Assembly (NCBI GenBank): GCA_025062235.1
Contig: JANXAE010000005.1
Span: 1 to 45,861 of the forward strand
Reading direction: 5' to 3'
Origin: Bryobacteraceae bacterium
Lineage (GTDB): Bacteria > Acidobacteriota > Terriglobia > Bryobacterales > Bryobacteraceae
DNA: 45,861 nucleotides
Below the pieces are notes generated by a model, which was not told the DNA's origin, searched no databases, and worked only from the letters and a program-made list of their open reading frames with translations. How positions within the stretch are numbered: the stretch's first letter is position 1; each line of letters opens with the position of its first letter. The position numbers and the translations under genes are program-made. Below, piece by piece: positions 15,171-24,227 of the stretch.

Positions 15171-16571
15171 TCAGGCCTTGCGCGGTTTCGGTTCGGGCGC
15201 GCGTCCCATCTTCTCGATTTCGTGGAAATAGACGCGCCGCCCCTCGTCCATGGCGAGGTTGGCCAGGATGACCGCGGTGGAGTCCGCCAGGCCGACCTCG
15301 ACGTCGGCCTTGGGGCGAGCGCCGGTACGGCAGCACTCGAAGAATTCGTCCATCTGGACGTCCACCGGATTGCGATCTTCTTCCGGCACCATGATGCCGC
15401 GTCTGTAGAGCCACAGCCGGGCGTACTTGAGCTCGCGCGCCAGGAACGACTCGCGCCCCGTAATCTGGTCGCGCTCGAAAAGCAGCGGCAGTCCGATCTG
15501 GCCCCTGCCGGTGGCCGCCAGCGTTGCGCCGGCGATGATGGGCTTTTCCTTGACGCCTGCCGCCTTCTCGACGCGCGGCGGACCGGGCTCGTAGTACCAC
15601 AGGCCGAGGGCTGGCTCCTCGTCCGTCCCTACCGTGATTTCGATTGTACCCTCGGTACCCATGATGACCTCGCCGAACTCGGTGCGCGTGCCCTGGAAGA
15701 TGGCCAGGTGCTTGTTGGTACTGATGGCGCTGTAGAGCAGCTTGCGCCCGCCGGGATAGCTGAAGATGAGCTGGATGTTGTCGTAGACGTCGCGACCGTC
15801 CTTGTGAGTGTCCAGCCCGCCGACCCCCACGACGAACTCGGGCTCAGCCCCGAACATCCAGCTGGCCACGTCGAACTGGTGCGAGCCCAACTCTGCCGTC
15901 AATCCCCCGGAGTACTCGCGGAACAGGCGCCAGTTCCACTCCCGGTGCATCTTGGGATCGGGTGCCTTGCGCATCCGCCAGCCCGGATTGCGGTGCCACT
16001 GGGCGTAAACGTGCGTCACCTTGCCCAGGATGCCCTTCTCGATCATCTGCTTGGCGGTCTGATAGAACTTCGAGTAGCGGCGCTGCAAGCCGACTTGGAG
16101 AACCTGCTTGGGCCTCTCCTTCACCAGGGCGCGCAGCGCGTGCACCTCCTCGGGTTTGAAGACAAGGCTCTTTTCGCAGAAGACGTGCTTGCCGGCCAGC
16201 AGCGCGTCGCGCGTGATCGGGAAATGGGTGTAGAGCGGAGTGCAGATGATGACGGCATCCACGTCCGTGCGCGCCAACAGCTCGCGGTAGTCCAGATATC
16301 CCCTGGGCTTGTCCCGCGAAGCCTTGATGGCGGCTTCCATGTTGGGCTGGTAGACGTCGCAGACTGCGACGCAGCGGCAGCCATCCAGCGTGTTCATGTG
16401 GCGGATCAGGTACTGGCCGCGGCCGCCAGTACCGATGACGCCGTACTGCACGACGTTGTTGGCGGCTTTGACGGTTTGGATGGCGGGCGCGCCCTCCAGG
16501 CGCGTGGCCGCCGCGGCCACACCGGCCGCCTTGACGAAATCACGACGGTTCATGTTTGGGCTCTGGGCCAT
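15171..16571 (-). CDS. Gfo/Idh/MocA family oxidoreductase with Tat signal
   Basis: A 466-residue NAD(P)-dependent sugar or inositol-type oxidoreductase. The N-terminus carries a twin-arginine signal (NRRDFVKAAGVAAAA) after a six-residue lead. A Rossmann fold follows (VVQYGVIGTGGRGQYLIRHM), then the family segment HVFCEKSLVFKPEE with the catalytic-type lysine, and GGLTAELGSHQFDVASWMFG in the C-terminal domain. Such Tat-exported Gfo/Idh proteins are frequent in Planctomycetes and Acidobacteria and act on carbohydrates in the periplasm (family knowledge). The substrate is unknown. I prefer the ATG at 16571, which has an upstream GGAAGG; the internal ATG at 16553 lacks a ribosome-binding site. 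It is first in the minus directon, 36 bp before polX, and is divergent from tssK. Confidence 0.9.
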   Translation of the reverse strand: MAQSPNMNRRDFVKAAGVAAAATRLEGAPAIQTVKAANNVVQYGVIGTGGRGQYLIRHMNTLDGCRCVAVCDVYQPNMEAAIKASRDKPRGYLDYRELLARTDVDAVIICTPLYTHFPITRDALLAGKHVFCEKSLVFKPEEVHALRALVKERPKQVLQVGLQRRYSKFYQTAKQMIEKGILGKVTHVYAQWHRNPGWRMRKAPDPKMHREWNWRLFREYSGGLTAELGSHQFDVASWMFGAEPEFVVGVGGLDTHKDGRDVYDNIQLIFSYPGGRKLLYSAISTNKHLAIFQGTRTEFGEVIMGTEGTIEITVGTDEEPALGLWYYEPGPPRVEKAAGVKEKPIIAGATLAATGRGQIGLPLLFERDQITGRESFLARELKYARLWLYRRGIMVPEEDRNPVDVQMDEFFECCRTGARPKADVEVGLADSTAVILANLAMDEGRRVYFHEIEKMGRAPEPKPRKA

Positions 16572-16743
16572 GCCTGACAAACCTTCCTGCCGGTCCGGAT
16601 TGTTCGGCGCCCGGGACGCGGGGCGACTGTCAGCGCTCGCCCCGGGGGCGAAAAACGAGTATATCGCATCGAAGCGGGCCGGTTCCGCCCCCGCGAGAAC
16701 GCCACGCGCGTGCGCCTGGCTGGCGAGCGCCACCGGCCGCGAA

Positions 16744-16749
16744 TATAAT
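16744..16749 (+). promoter_or_regulatory. -10 element of the T6SS operon promoter
   Basis: A perfect TATAAT at 16744-16749, with a weak -35 candidate TGGCGA at 16721-16726 (17-bp spacing). The start of transcription would be near 16757, giving a leader of about 48 nt before tssK at 16805. Confidence 0.5.
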
Positions 16750-16804
16750 GACTGTTAGCTTGCGGCGGCACGCCTGGCGAGTTCCCCGCTGGCGACGGTG
16801 AACC

Positions 16805-18160
16805 ATGAGGACTCTCTCGAGGGTGGTCTGGTCGGAGGGCATGTACCTCGGGCCGCACCATTTCCAGTGGCAGAGCCGATACTACGAGGACGCCATTCAT
16901 TTCGCCACGTCCGCGCTGTGGTTCGAACCGTGGGGGCTGACCGGTTGTCGCCTCGATCCCGAGGCTCTGCTCAACGGGACGGTCGCCGTCCTTCACGCGC
17001 GCGGCATTTTTCCTGACGGCCTGCTTTTCGATATGCCGGAAAGCGATCCGCCTCCTCCTCCGCGCAACATCGCCGAGCTGTTTCCGCCCACCCGCGAGCG
17101 CCTGACGGTTCTGCTGGCGGTTCCCCCGCGGCGGCACGACGGAATGAACTGCCTGCCCGTGGAACGGCAGAACGGCGAGCCTGTGCGCTACCTCGCCGAG
17201 AACAGGTTGCTGCCGGACGAGAATACCGGCCGCGACGACAAGAGCGTACGGTTGGGACGCAAGAACATCCGGCTGATGACCGACACCGAGCCGATCGAGG
17301 ATTGGGTCACGCTGCCGCTGGCGCGCGTCATGCGCGATGGCGCGGGTCACTTCGTCTTCGATCCCGAGTTCATCCCGCCTTGCGTGGAGCTGAGCGCCAG
17401 CGACCGCTTGATGATGCTGCTGAAGCGACTGGTCGAAATCCTCGAGGTCAAGAGCGCGGCGCTCGCGCGCAGTTCGCGTGCGCAGCCGGGTTTCTCCGCC
17501 GGCTACTCGGCCCAAGAGGTAGCTTCCTTCTGGTTCCTGCACGCGATCAACTCGGCGCTGGCCCCGCTGCGCCACATCTATCTGACGCGGCGCGGGCATC
17601 CCGAGCAGTTGTATCTCGAACTGGTGCGCCTGGCCGGCGCACTCTGCACGTTCGGCTTGGAGAGCCATCCGCGCAACCTGCCTCTGTACGACCACCGCCA
17701 CCTGGACGAATGTTTCGCCGAGCTGGACCGCCACATCCGGTTTCACCTGGAGGCCCTGGTTCCCTCGCGCACGGTGAGCATTCCCTTGCGCAAGGCGGCC
17801 CAGTATTTCTACTTCGGCGACATTGCGGATACCCGCTGCCTCGGGCCGTCGCGCTGGATTCTCGGCATCCGTGCGCGGCTGGGTGAGGCCGAGTTGATCG
17901 CCAAGACGCCGCAGCTCGTCAAGGTCTGTTCGCAGCAGTTCGTGCCCGAACTTGTGCGGCGCGCCCTGCCGGGACTGGTGCTGACGCATCTGCCGGTCCC
18001 GCCCTCGGCGATCTCCGCACGTCTGGAATGGCAATACTTCAGCCTGACGAAAGCCGGGCCCTGCTGGGAACACATGGTCAAGACCAGGCAAGTGGGCATC
18101 TACGTTCCTGGCGAACTGCCCGAGCCCGAGCTCGAACTGCTCGTCATTCTGGAATCATGA
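16805..18160 (+). CDS. tssK: Type VI secretion baseplate protein TssK
   Basis: A 451-residue TssK/ImpJ/VasE family protein. TssK trimers are the baseplate component that connects the wedge to the TssL-TssM membrane complex in the cytoplasm. The family opening is clear (VVWSEGMYLGPHHFQWQSRY), as is the middle section (PLARVMRDGAGHFVFDPEFIPPCVELSAS) followed by the helical SAGYSAQEVASFWFLHAINS. The C-terminal part (VSIPLRKAAQYFYFGDI, then RLEWQYFSLTK and WEHMVKTRQVGIYVP) matches the receptor-type head domain. It begins an operon tssK-tssL-tssM-kinase. The upstream ribosome-binding site is weak (GACGG). Length is normal for the family. Confidence 0.94.
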   Translation: MRTLSRVVWSEGMYLGPHHFQWQSRYYEDAIHFATSALWFEPWGLTGCRLDPEALLNGTVAVLHARGIFPDGLLFDMPESDPPPPPRNIAELFPPTRERLTVLLAVPPRRHDGMNCLPVERQNGEPVRYLAENRLLPDENTGRDDKSVRLGRKNIRLMTDTEPIEDWVTLPLARVMRDGAGHFVFDPEFIPPCVELSASDRLMMLLKRLVEILEVKSAALARSSRAQPGFSAGYSAQEVASFWFLHAINSALAPLRHIYLTRRGHPEQLYLELVRLAGALCTFGLESHPRNLPLYDHRHLDECFAELDRHIRFHLEALVPSRTVSIPLRKAAQYFYFGDIADTRCLGPSRWILGIRARLGEAELIAKTPQLVKVCSQQFVPELVRRALPGLVLTHLPVPPSAISARLEWQYFSLTKAGPCWEHMVKTRQVGIYVPGELPEPELELLVILES

Positions 18161-18218
18161 GATGGCAGCGGGGCATGGCAGGCGCGCCGCTGCCGGTTGA
18201 TTGGGGGGAAACGACGGG

Positions 18219-18944
18219 ATGATGGCAATGCCGCCTGCGGGCGCGCGACACGAGCAGGCTGTTGCGCAGCGCCGTTCCGAGAACCTTGCGTTCCTGTTCC
18301 AGGAAATCCTCACCGTGATCGTGCGGCTGCGCTCCGGGCGTCACGCCGTTCAGGATGCGGAAATTTTTCGCGCGCAGATGCGCGAGGCGCTGCGGCAGGT
18401 GGACCAGCAGGCGCGGCTGCGGGGCTACTCCTCCGAGGATGTGAATCTGGCCATCTTCGCCGTCGTCGCCCTGCTCGATGAAACCATTCTGACCACGCGC
18501 AACCCGGTTTTCGCGCACTGGGCGCGCAAGCCCATGCAGGAGGAGCTCTTCGGCCACCACGTTGCGGGGGAGATCTTTTTCCAGAACTTGCAAGCGCTGC
18601 TCGGGCTGAAGGATTCGCAAGAGCTGGCCGACCTGCTCGAGGTCTATTATCTGTGTTTGCTGCTCGGCTTCGCAGGTCGCTACGGAGCCGGCGGCCGCGG
18701 CGAGCTGCGTTCGATCACACAGGCGGTTGCAGAGAAGATTCGGCGCATCCGCGCCCCGGGCGCGGACTTCTCGCCGGCGTGGCTGCCGCCTGCCGAAGCG
18801 GTCCCGGGAGCGAATTTCGATCCGTGGGTGCGGCGGCTGGCTTGGGCCGCTGCCGGTTCGTTGGCGTTGGCGGCCCTGTTGTTCCTCGTCTTTCGAATGC
18901 TATTGACCGGAGACATGCGCGAGCTCGCCGGTTTGCTGGCCTAG
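18219..18944 (+). CDS. tssL: Type VI secretion membrane protein TssL (DotU/IcmH)
   Basis: A 241-residue TssL protein of the inner-membrane T6SS complex. The cytoplasmic helical domain shows the DotU pattern: LAFLFQEILTVIVRLRSGR, AIFAVVALLDETIL, FGHHVAGEIFFQNLQALL and LLEVYYLCLLLGFAGRYG. A single C-terminal transmembrane helix lies at about residues 212-234 (LAWAAAGSLALAALLFLVF). There is no C-terminal OmpA-like peptidoglycan-binding domain, so cell-wall anchoring must come from elsewhere. The start is the first of two tandem ATGs (18219 and 18222), preceded by GGGGGGAA. It lies 58 bp after tssK and 9 bp before tssM. Confidence 0.94.
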   Translation: MMAMPPAGARHEQAVAQRRSENLAFLFQEILTVIVRLRSGRHAVQDAEIFRAQMREALRQVDQQARLRGYSSEDVNLAIFAVVALLDETILTTRNPVFAHWARKPMQEELFGHHVAGEIFFQNLQALLGLKDSQELADLLEVYYLCLLLGFAGRYGAGGRGELRSITQAVAEKIRRIRAPGADFSPAWLPPAEAVPGANFDPWVRRLAWAAAGSLALAALLFLVFRMLLTGDMRELAGLLA

Positions 18945-18953
18945 GGGGTGCGG

Positions 18954-21900
18954 ATGCTGCGGGACGTCTGGTATCTGATGGCGGGCGGAACGCTCGCTGT
19001 GGGTTGGATGCTCTCCTGGTTCGTTCCTTCCTGGCTGGGCCTGCCCACCTTGGACCTGTGGGTGTTGCGCGGCGGTCTGGCGGTGGTTGTCTTGCTGGGG
19101 GCACTGGCCATCTTGTGGCTGGCACGCCGCAAGCGCGAAACGGCCGCGCGCGAGGGTGAGCAGGCCGGGGCGGCGCCGGCCGCCGAAGTCGAGCTGTTGC
19201 GGCGCGAGGCCGAGAAGCGGCTCTCGGCGGCTCGCGGGCGATCGGTGCGAGTGGGGGACCTTCCGGTGGTCCTCATCCTCGGGGAGACGGGCTCGGCCAA
19301 GACGAGCTCGGTGGTCCATTCCGGATTGGATCCGGAGCTGCTCGCGGGACAGGTGTACCAGGAAACGGCTGTCGTTCCAACACGCGGCGTCAACATCTGG
19401 TTGGCTGGCCAGACGCTGTTGGTGGAGGCCGGCGGCCGTCTGCTGGCCGAAGGCGGACGATGGCTGCGCCTGTTGCGCCGGCTCGCGCCCGGCGGCCTGT
19501 CGGCTCTGCGCCGAGCACAGCAACCCCCGCGCGCCGCCGTGGTTGCCGTAGACTGCGAACGGTTCTTGCGCCCCGGGGCAGCGGAAGCGCTCGCCGCAGC
19601 CGCGCGTCAGCTGCATGCGCGCCTGGGGGAGATCTCGCATCAGTTGGGCATCAGCCTCCCGGTCTACGTGCTGTTCACCAAGCTCGACCGGGTGAACTTC
19701 TTCGCCGAGTTCGTTCGCAATTTGAGCCAGGAAGAGGCGGGACAGGTGTTCGGCATCACCCTGGCGGCCGAAGCGCCGTCGGCTACCGCGGTGTACGCCG
19801 AGCAACAGACGCAGCGACTGACGGAAGCTTTCAACCGCCTTTTCCACTCCCTCTGTGACCGGCGCCTGGACCTTCTGCCGCGCGAGAACGACCTCGAAAA
19901 GGTTTCCGGCGCCTACGAGTTTCCGCGGGAATTCGCCAAGCTGCGCAAGCTCGTCGTGCAGTTCCTGGTAGACCTGTGCAGGCCCAGTCAGTTGCGGGCG
20001 AACCCCTTTCTGCGCGGCTTTTACTTCTCGGGCGTGCGCGCCGTGGTGGTGCAGGAGGCAGCGCCAGCCGTCCCCAGCCCCCGGCCCGCTGAGCGGCCCT
20101 CGGCGGTGGCCGGGGCGACAGGCATGTTCCATGCGGGCGCCTTGCATCCGCTCCCCACGGCGCCCTCGGCGGCTCCCCCCGCCGGTGCGCGTCGCGTGCC
20201 GCAATGGCTGTTCCTGACGCGCCTGTTTCACAGCGTGATCCTTCAGGACCGGGCTGCACAGAGCGCGAGCGCGGCGAGCTTTCGGGCCAGCATGTGGCGC
20301 CGCGTGGCGCTGGGCCTGGCGGGAGTGCTGCTGGTGGCCTTCAGCATCGCGCTCGTGATTTCCTATTTCGGCAATCGCGCCCTGGTGCGCGAGGCGATGG
20401 CCGCGGCCCGCGCCGCGACGCCCTCGGAGACCCCTGGCGAGCTGGCTTCGACCGATTCTCTGCGTCGGCTCGACGGCCTCAGGGAGATTGCGCGGACGCT
20501 CGCCGTGTGGCAGCGCGAGGGGCCTCCGCTGCGTTTGCGCTGGGGTTTGTACGCCGGCGACGAGCTTTATCCCGTCGTGCGACGCGTCTATTTCCGCCGT
20601 TTCCACCAACTGCTCTTCGGCCAAGCGCAGCGCGCCATGCTGACGCACCTTTCCGGTTTGCCTGCTTCCCCGGGCCCCAACGATCAGTACGGTCCCACCT
20701 ACGACACGCTCAAGGCCTATCTGATCACGACGTCGCATCCGGAAAAGAGCACGCGGGCCTTCCTCGCACCCGTGCTGTTCCGTTACTGGGCGGCGGGCCG
20801 GGACGTAGGCGCCGAGCGTGCGGCGCTGGCCGAGCGGCAGTTCGATTTCTACGCCGAGGAGCTGCCCGCGGGCAACCCGTTCTCGGGCGTGCCGGAGATG
20901 GTCGCGGTCGAGCGGGCCCGTCGTTATCTGGCGCAGTTCGGGGCGCGCGAGCGCGTTTACCGACTCATGCTCGCCGAGGCGTCGGCGAAGAACCCTTCGG
21001 TGAGCTACAACCGAACGTTCCCGGGTTTTTCGCAGGTGGTGATCAACAATCGGGAAGTGCCGGGCGCCTTCACCAAGGCCGGCTGGGCCACGATGCAGGA
21101 AGCGCTGAAGAACGTTCCGAAGTACTTTGCCGGCGAGGAGTGGGTGCTGGGCAAGCAGGCCGCCTCCCCCACCGACATCGCTCAACTGGAGAGGGAGTTG
21201 CGCGAGCTCTACCGTAACGATTACCGCCAGCAGTGGCGCGATTTCCTGCGTTCCACGGCGATCGCACGCTACGCCAGCCTCCAGGATGCGGCGCGCAAAC
21301 TCGGCCTGCTGGCAGGCAACCAAGCGCCGCTGCTGGCGCTGTTTTGGCTGGTTTCGGAAAACACCGCGGGCGTGCCGGAAATCGCAGAGGTTTTCCAGCC
21401 GGTCCAAGCGCTGGTTCCCCCCGGAACGAAGGGGATGTTCATCCAACCGCCCAACCAGCCGTACATGAGCGCGCTGATGAATCTGCAAACCACGCTGGAA
21501 TCCGTGCTCGCCGGGCCGGGCGGCACGGCCGATCAGGCAGCCGCGCAGCAGACCCTGGCCAAGGCTGCCGAGGCACGCGCCGTCACTCGACAGATCGCGC
21601 TCGGCTTCCGGCCCGACCCCGAGGGACAGGTGGACGTGAAGACTCGGGCTCTGATGGAGGATCCGATCACGCACCTGGAGGCGCTGCTGCGCGGCATCGG
21701 GCCCGCCGAGCTCAGGGCCAGGGCACAGGCCTTCTGTGCGGAGTTCCGGCAGTTGATGGCTCGGTACCCCTTCGATCCCAAAGCCTCCGTACAGGCCACA
21801 CTGGAGGACTTCAACCGCGTCTTCCGCCCGGGCGACGGCGCGCTGTGGCGCTTCTACCAGGAGCATCTCCAGAATCTGATCGTCAAGGAAGGCGCCCAGT

Positions 21901-22436
21901 GGGTGGCCAGGCCGGGGGCGACGATGACCGTCACGCCCGCCTTCCTGGCCTTCTTCAACCGGGCGGCTGCCTTCAGCGAGGCGGTGTACAAAGGGGGCCA
22001 GCAGCCGCAGCTCACCTATGCCCTGCGCTCGAATCTGACAGGCCAGAACCAGTCGCTGGAGCTCTGGATTGACGGTCAGACGCTGAGCAACGGGCCGGGC
22101 CGCACGGTGGCCCAGCAGTTCACCTGGCCCGGCAAGCAACCGGGCGGCGTCCGCCTGACCGTGCGCTTCGGGGGGGAGCCGTTCCAGTGGCCGCGCTATG
22201 ATGGCCTTTGGGCGGCGTTTGACTTCTTCGCCGACGCGGAGGAAAAGGCTCAGGTGTCGGGATCGGTCTACACGCTGGAGTGGACGTTGCGCACGGGCGC
22301 TGCTGGCCGGCAGGTGACAACCGCGACCGGCCAGCCGGTTTCGGTGCGGTTCGACCTGGACATGCTCGGTGCCCCGCCCATCTTCCGCAAGGGGTATTTC
22401 TCGGGTTGGAACTGCGTGGTCGAGGTGGCACGCTGA
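18954..22436 (+). CDS. tssM: Type VI secretion membrane protein TssM (IcmF)
   Basis: An 1160-residue IcmF/TssM protein, the large component of the T6SS trans-envelope complex. Two N-terminal membrane helices (~5-27 and ~38-58) precede a cytoplasmic NTPase-like domain. Its Walker A-like loop is GETGSAKTS (residues 110-118), in which Ala replaces the usual glycine before the lysine. A TKLD motif (VYVLFTKLDRVNFFAEF) follows. A third helix at ~446-468 (VALGLAGVLLVAFSIALVISYF) leads into the large periplasmic part, with the DUF1215/IcmF C-terminal segment near the end (RLTVRFGGEPFQWPRYDGLW, then FDLDMLGAPPIF). I prefer ATG 18954, with GGGGG about 6 nt upstream; GTG at 18948 is possible. The stop overlaps the kinase ATG (TGATG). 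Confidence 0.94.
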   Translation: MLRDVWYLMAGGTLAVGWMLSWFVPSWLGLPTLDLWVLRGGLAVVVLLGALAILWLARRKRETAAREGEQAGAAPAAEVELLRREAEKRLSAARGRSVRVGDLPVVLILGETGSAKTSSVVHSGLDPELLAGQVYQETAVVPTRGVNIWLAGQTLLVEAGGRLLAEGGRWLRLLRRLAPGGLSALRRAQQPPRAAVVAVDCERFLRPGAAEALAAAARQLHARLGEISHQLGISLPVYVLFTKLDRVNFFAEFVRNLSQEEAGQVFGITLAAEAPSATAVYAEQQTQRLTEAFNRLFHSLCDRRLDLLPRENDLEKVSGAYEFPREFAKLRKLVVQFLVDLCRPSQLRANPFLRGFYFSGVRAVVVQEAAPAVPSPRPAERPSAVAGATGMFHAGALHPLPTAPSAAPPAGARRVPQWLFLTRLFHSVILQDRAAQSASAASFRASMWRRVALGLAGVLLVAFSIALVISYFGNRALVREAMAAARAATPSETPGELASTDSLRRLDGLREIARTLAVWQREGPPLRLRWGLYAGDELYPVVRRVYFRRFHQLLFGQAQRAMLTHLSGLPASPGPNDQYGPTYDTLKAYLITTSHPEKSTRAFLAPVLFRYWAAGRDVGAERAALAERQFDFYAEELPAGNPFSGVPEMVAVERARRYLAQFGARERVYRLMLAEASAKNPSVSYNRTFPGFSQVVINNREVPGAFTKAGWATMQEALKNVPKYFAGEEWVLGKQAASPTDIAQLERELRELYRNDYRQQWRDFLRSTAIARYASLQDAARKLGLLAGNQAPLLALFWLVSENTAGVPEIAEVFQPVQALVPPGTKGMFIQPPNQPYMSALMNLQTTLESVLAGPGGTADQAAAQQTLAKAAEARAVTRQIALGFRPDPEGQVDVKTRALMEDPITHLEALLRGIGPAELRARAQAFCAEFRQLMARYPFDPKASVQATLEDFNRVFRPGDGALWRFYQEHLQNLIVKEGAQWVARPGATMTVTPAFLAFFNRAAAFSEAVYKGGQQPQLTYALRSNLTGQNQSLELWIDGQTLSNGPGRTVAQQFTWPGKQPGGVRLTVRFGGEPFQWPRYDGLWAAFDFFADAEEKAQVSGSVYTLEWTLRTGAAGRQVTTATGQPVSVRFDLDMLGAPPIFRKGYFSGWNCVVEVAR

Positions 22437-24172
22437 TGGACAAGCCTTCGCTCCCTGCGCGGGTCGGCAAGTACGAGCTCGAAGAGTTCCTGGGCGGCGG
22501 TATGTCCCACGTCTACCGCGCGCGCGACACGCTGATCGGCGGGACGGTGGCGCTGAAGATCCTGAGCGAGGCCGCCAATCGCGACCCCGACGCGCGCGCC
22601 CGCTTCCTGCGCGAGGCGCGCATGGCGCGCAACGTCAGCCACGAGAACATCGTCGCCATCTACGACTTCGGCGAGGAGCAGGGGCGCCCTTACATGGTCA
22701 TGGAGTTCCTGCGGGGCGAGACCCTCCGCTCGGCGATCGAACGTGGCCGCACCGGGGACCTGGCTTCGCGCCTGCGCATTGCCATCCAAATCGCCCGCGC
22801 CATGGAGTGCATCCATGCCCAGGGCATCATCCACCGCGACATCAAGCCGGACAATATCAACCTCGGTCCCGATGGCAAGGTCAAGCTGATGGATTTCGGG
22901 ATCGCCAAGACCGAGGACATGACCATTACGCGCGCCGGCTTCACTCTGGGCACGCCCCACTACATGGCGCCCGAACAGGTGATGGGGCAGAAGCTCACTC
23001 CCCAGGTGGATGTCTACGCTTTCGGGATCCTGCTTTTCGAGCTGATGACCGGCGTCAAGCCGATCAAGGCGGACACGGTCGAGCGCATCTTCTACGAGAT
23101 TCTGCGCAAGCCGCTCGACCTCACGCCGATGCGCATGCTGGGGTTGCCCGCGGCGTTGTGCGAACTGGTGACGCGCTGCACGGCCAAGTCGCCCGCTGAA
23201 CGTCCGCAGAACTTCGCCGCCGTCCGTGAGGAGCTCGAGCGCATCCTCGAGCGCGTAGAGCACCCGAGCCCGGCGAGTGCGCTGGCCGGCGTGGTCGCAC
23301 GCCTGCGCTGGGCGTTGGCGTCGGTCTCCAGCAAGCTGCGCGCGGGGACGCGGAAGGGCGTGGCGGCGGTCTCCTCCATACCCCGCCGCTCCTGGAAAAT
23401 CGCCGGTGCGGCCGTGCTCCTGGCCATTGCACTGGCTGCGGGCATCGCCTTGTGGCCCACTCGCCAGCAGGCCACTCCGAAACCCAAGACTCTGGCGCCC
23501 GTGCTCCAGACGTCCACCGGGGAAATGGTGCTCGTTCCTGCGGGCGAGTTCCTGTTCGGTCCCGAGAAGCGTCCGGTGAAGCTTCCCGCCTTCTACATTG
23601 ACCGCACCGAGGTGACCTATGGGGCGTACATTCAGTTCTGCCGGGCCAGAGGACTGCCTCCGCCGCCGGGCTATTCCGAAGCACGGCTGAATTACCCGGT
23701 CGCGGAGATCACCATCGCTGAGGCGCGCCAGTTCGCCGCGTGGGCGAACAAGCGCTTGCCCACGCCCGAGGAGTGGGAAAAAGCAGCGCGGGGAACCGAC
23801 GGCCGCGTCTATCCCTGGGGCGATCAGGCCGATCCCGAGCGGGCCAACGTGAGCGACAACTCCGCACTCATGGTGCACGCCGCCATGCCGGCGCTCTCGT
23901 TTCGCGGCGGCGCCAGCCCCTTCGGGGTCCTGAACATGGTCGGCAACGTGGCCGAGTACGTCGAACAGCGCGTCACGCCCACGCCGGAAGCCATCGCACG
24001 CTTCGCGAAGCTGCTCGAGCCGCCCCCCGGTCCGGGCGAGGAATGGTCGGCGGTGCGCGGCGGGTCCTGGACGACGAAACTCGCCGATGCGGCCGTCACC
24101 GCTTTCTTCGCTGCCCCTGCCCGGTGGCGGGATCCGACCGTGGGTTTCCGCTGCGTGCGCGCCGCCGAGTGA
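22436..24172 (+). CDS. Membrane Ser/Thr kinase with periplasmic FGE/SUMF1-like domain (PpkA-TagR-like fusion)
   Basis: A 578-residue protein. Residues ~10-275 form a complete Hanks-type kinase: Gly-rich loop at 20-26 (LGGGMSHVY), Lys41 (VALKIL), HRD at 133-135 (HRDIKPDNINL), DFG at 153-155 and APE at 178-180 (GTPHYMAPEQV). All key catalytic residues are present. A membrane span lies at ~319-341 (AGAAVLLAIALAAGIALW). The C-terminal ~215 residues are an FGE-sulfatase/SUMF1-like domain (GEMVLVPAGEFLFGPE, FYIDRTEVTYGAY, RLPTPEEWEKAARG, VRGGSW, VGFRCVRA). That domain lacks the catalytic cysteines of true formylglycine-generating enzyme, so it is probably a sensor or binder. In Pseudomonas the kinase PpkA and the periplasmic FGE-like TagR are separate proteins of the T6SS threonine-phosphorylation pathway. 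Overlap with tssM supports a T6SS regulatory role. Confidence 0.9.
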   Translation: MDKPSLPARVGKYELEEFLGGGMSHVYRARDTLIGGTVALKILSEAANRDPDARARFLREARMARNVSHENIVAIYDFGEEQGRPYMVMEFLRGETLRSAIERGRTGDLASRLRIAIQIARAMECIHAQGIIHRDIKPDNINLGPDGKVKLMDFGIAKTEDMTITRAGFTLGTPHYMAPEQVMGQKLTPQVDVYAFGILLFELMTGVKPIKADTVERIFYEILRKPLDLTPMRMLGLPAALCELVTRCTAKSPAERPQNFAAVREELERILERVEHPSPASALAGVVARLRWALASVSSKLRAGTRKGVAAVSSIPRRSWKIAGAAVLLAIALAAGIALWPTRQQATPKPKTLAPVLQTSTGEMVLVPAGEFLFGPEKRPVKLPAFYIDRTEVTYGAYIQFCRARGLPPPPGYSEARLNYPVAEITIAEARQFAAWANKRLPTPEEWEKAARGTDGRVYPWGDQADPERANVSDNSALMVHAAMPALSFRGGASPFGVLNMVGNVAEYVEQRVTPTPEAIARFAKLLEPPPGPGEEWSAVRGGSWTTKLADAAVTAFFAAPARWRDPTVGFRCVRAAE

Positions 24173-24227
24173 ACGCTTGCCGGCTGCCCGCCGGCCCTGT
24201 CCCGGAGATCCTGCAGCGGGCTACCCT

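Noticed and set aside
13518-16577. 1019-codon open frame on the plus strand opposite polX and the Gfo/Idh gene
   Set aside because: It lies wholly antisense to two well-recognised genes and its translation resembles no family. Long antisense frames are expected in GC-rich DNA.
18900-22139. 1079-codon minus-strand frame opposite tssM
   Set aside because: It is a shadow of tssM, with a biased Arg/Gly/His/Gln-rich composition and no domain; the plus strand gives a clear IcmF protein.
22268-23878. 536-codon minus-strand frame opposite the kinase gene
   Set aside because: The kinase and FGE motifs on the plus strand explain the region; the antisense frame has no recognisable motif.
23520-24172. 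True formylglycine-generating enzyme domain
   Set aside because: The cysteines needed for catalysis are missing near VRGGSW, so only an FGE-like fold is claimed.
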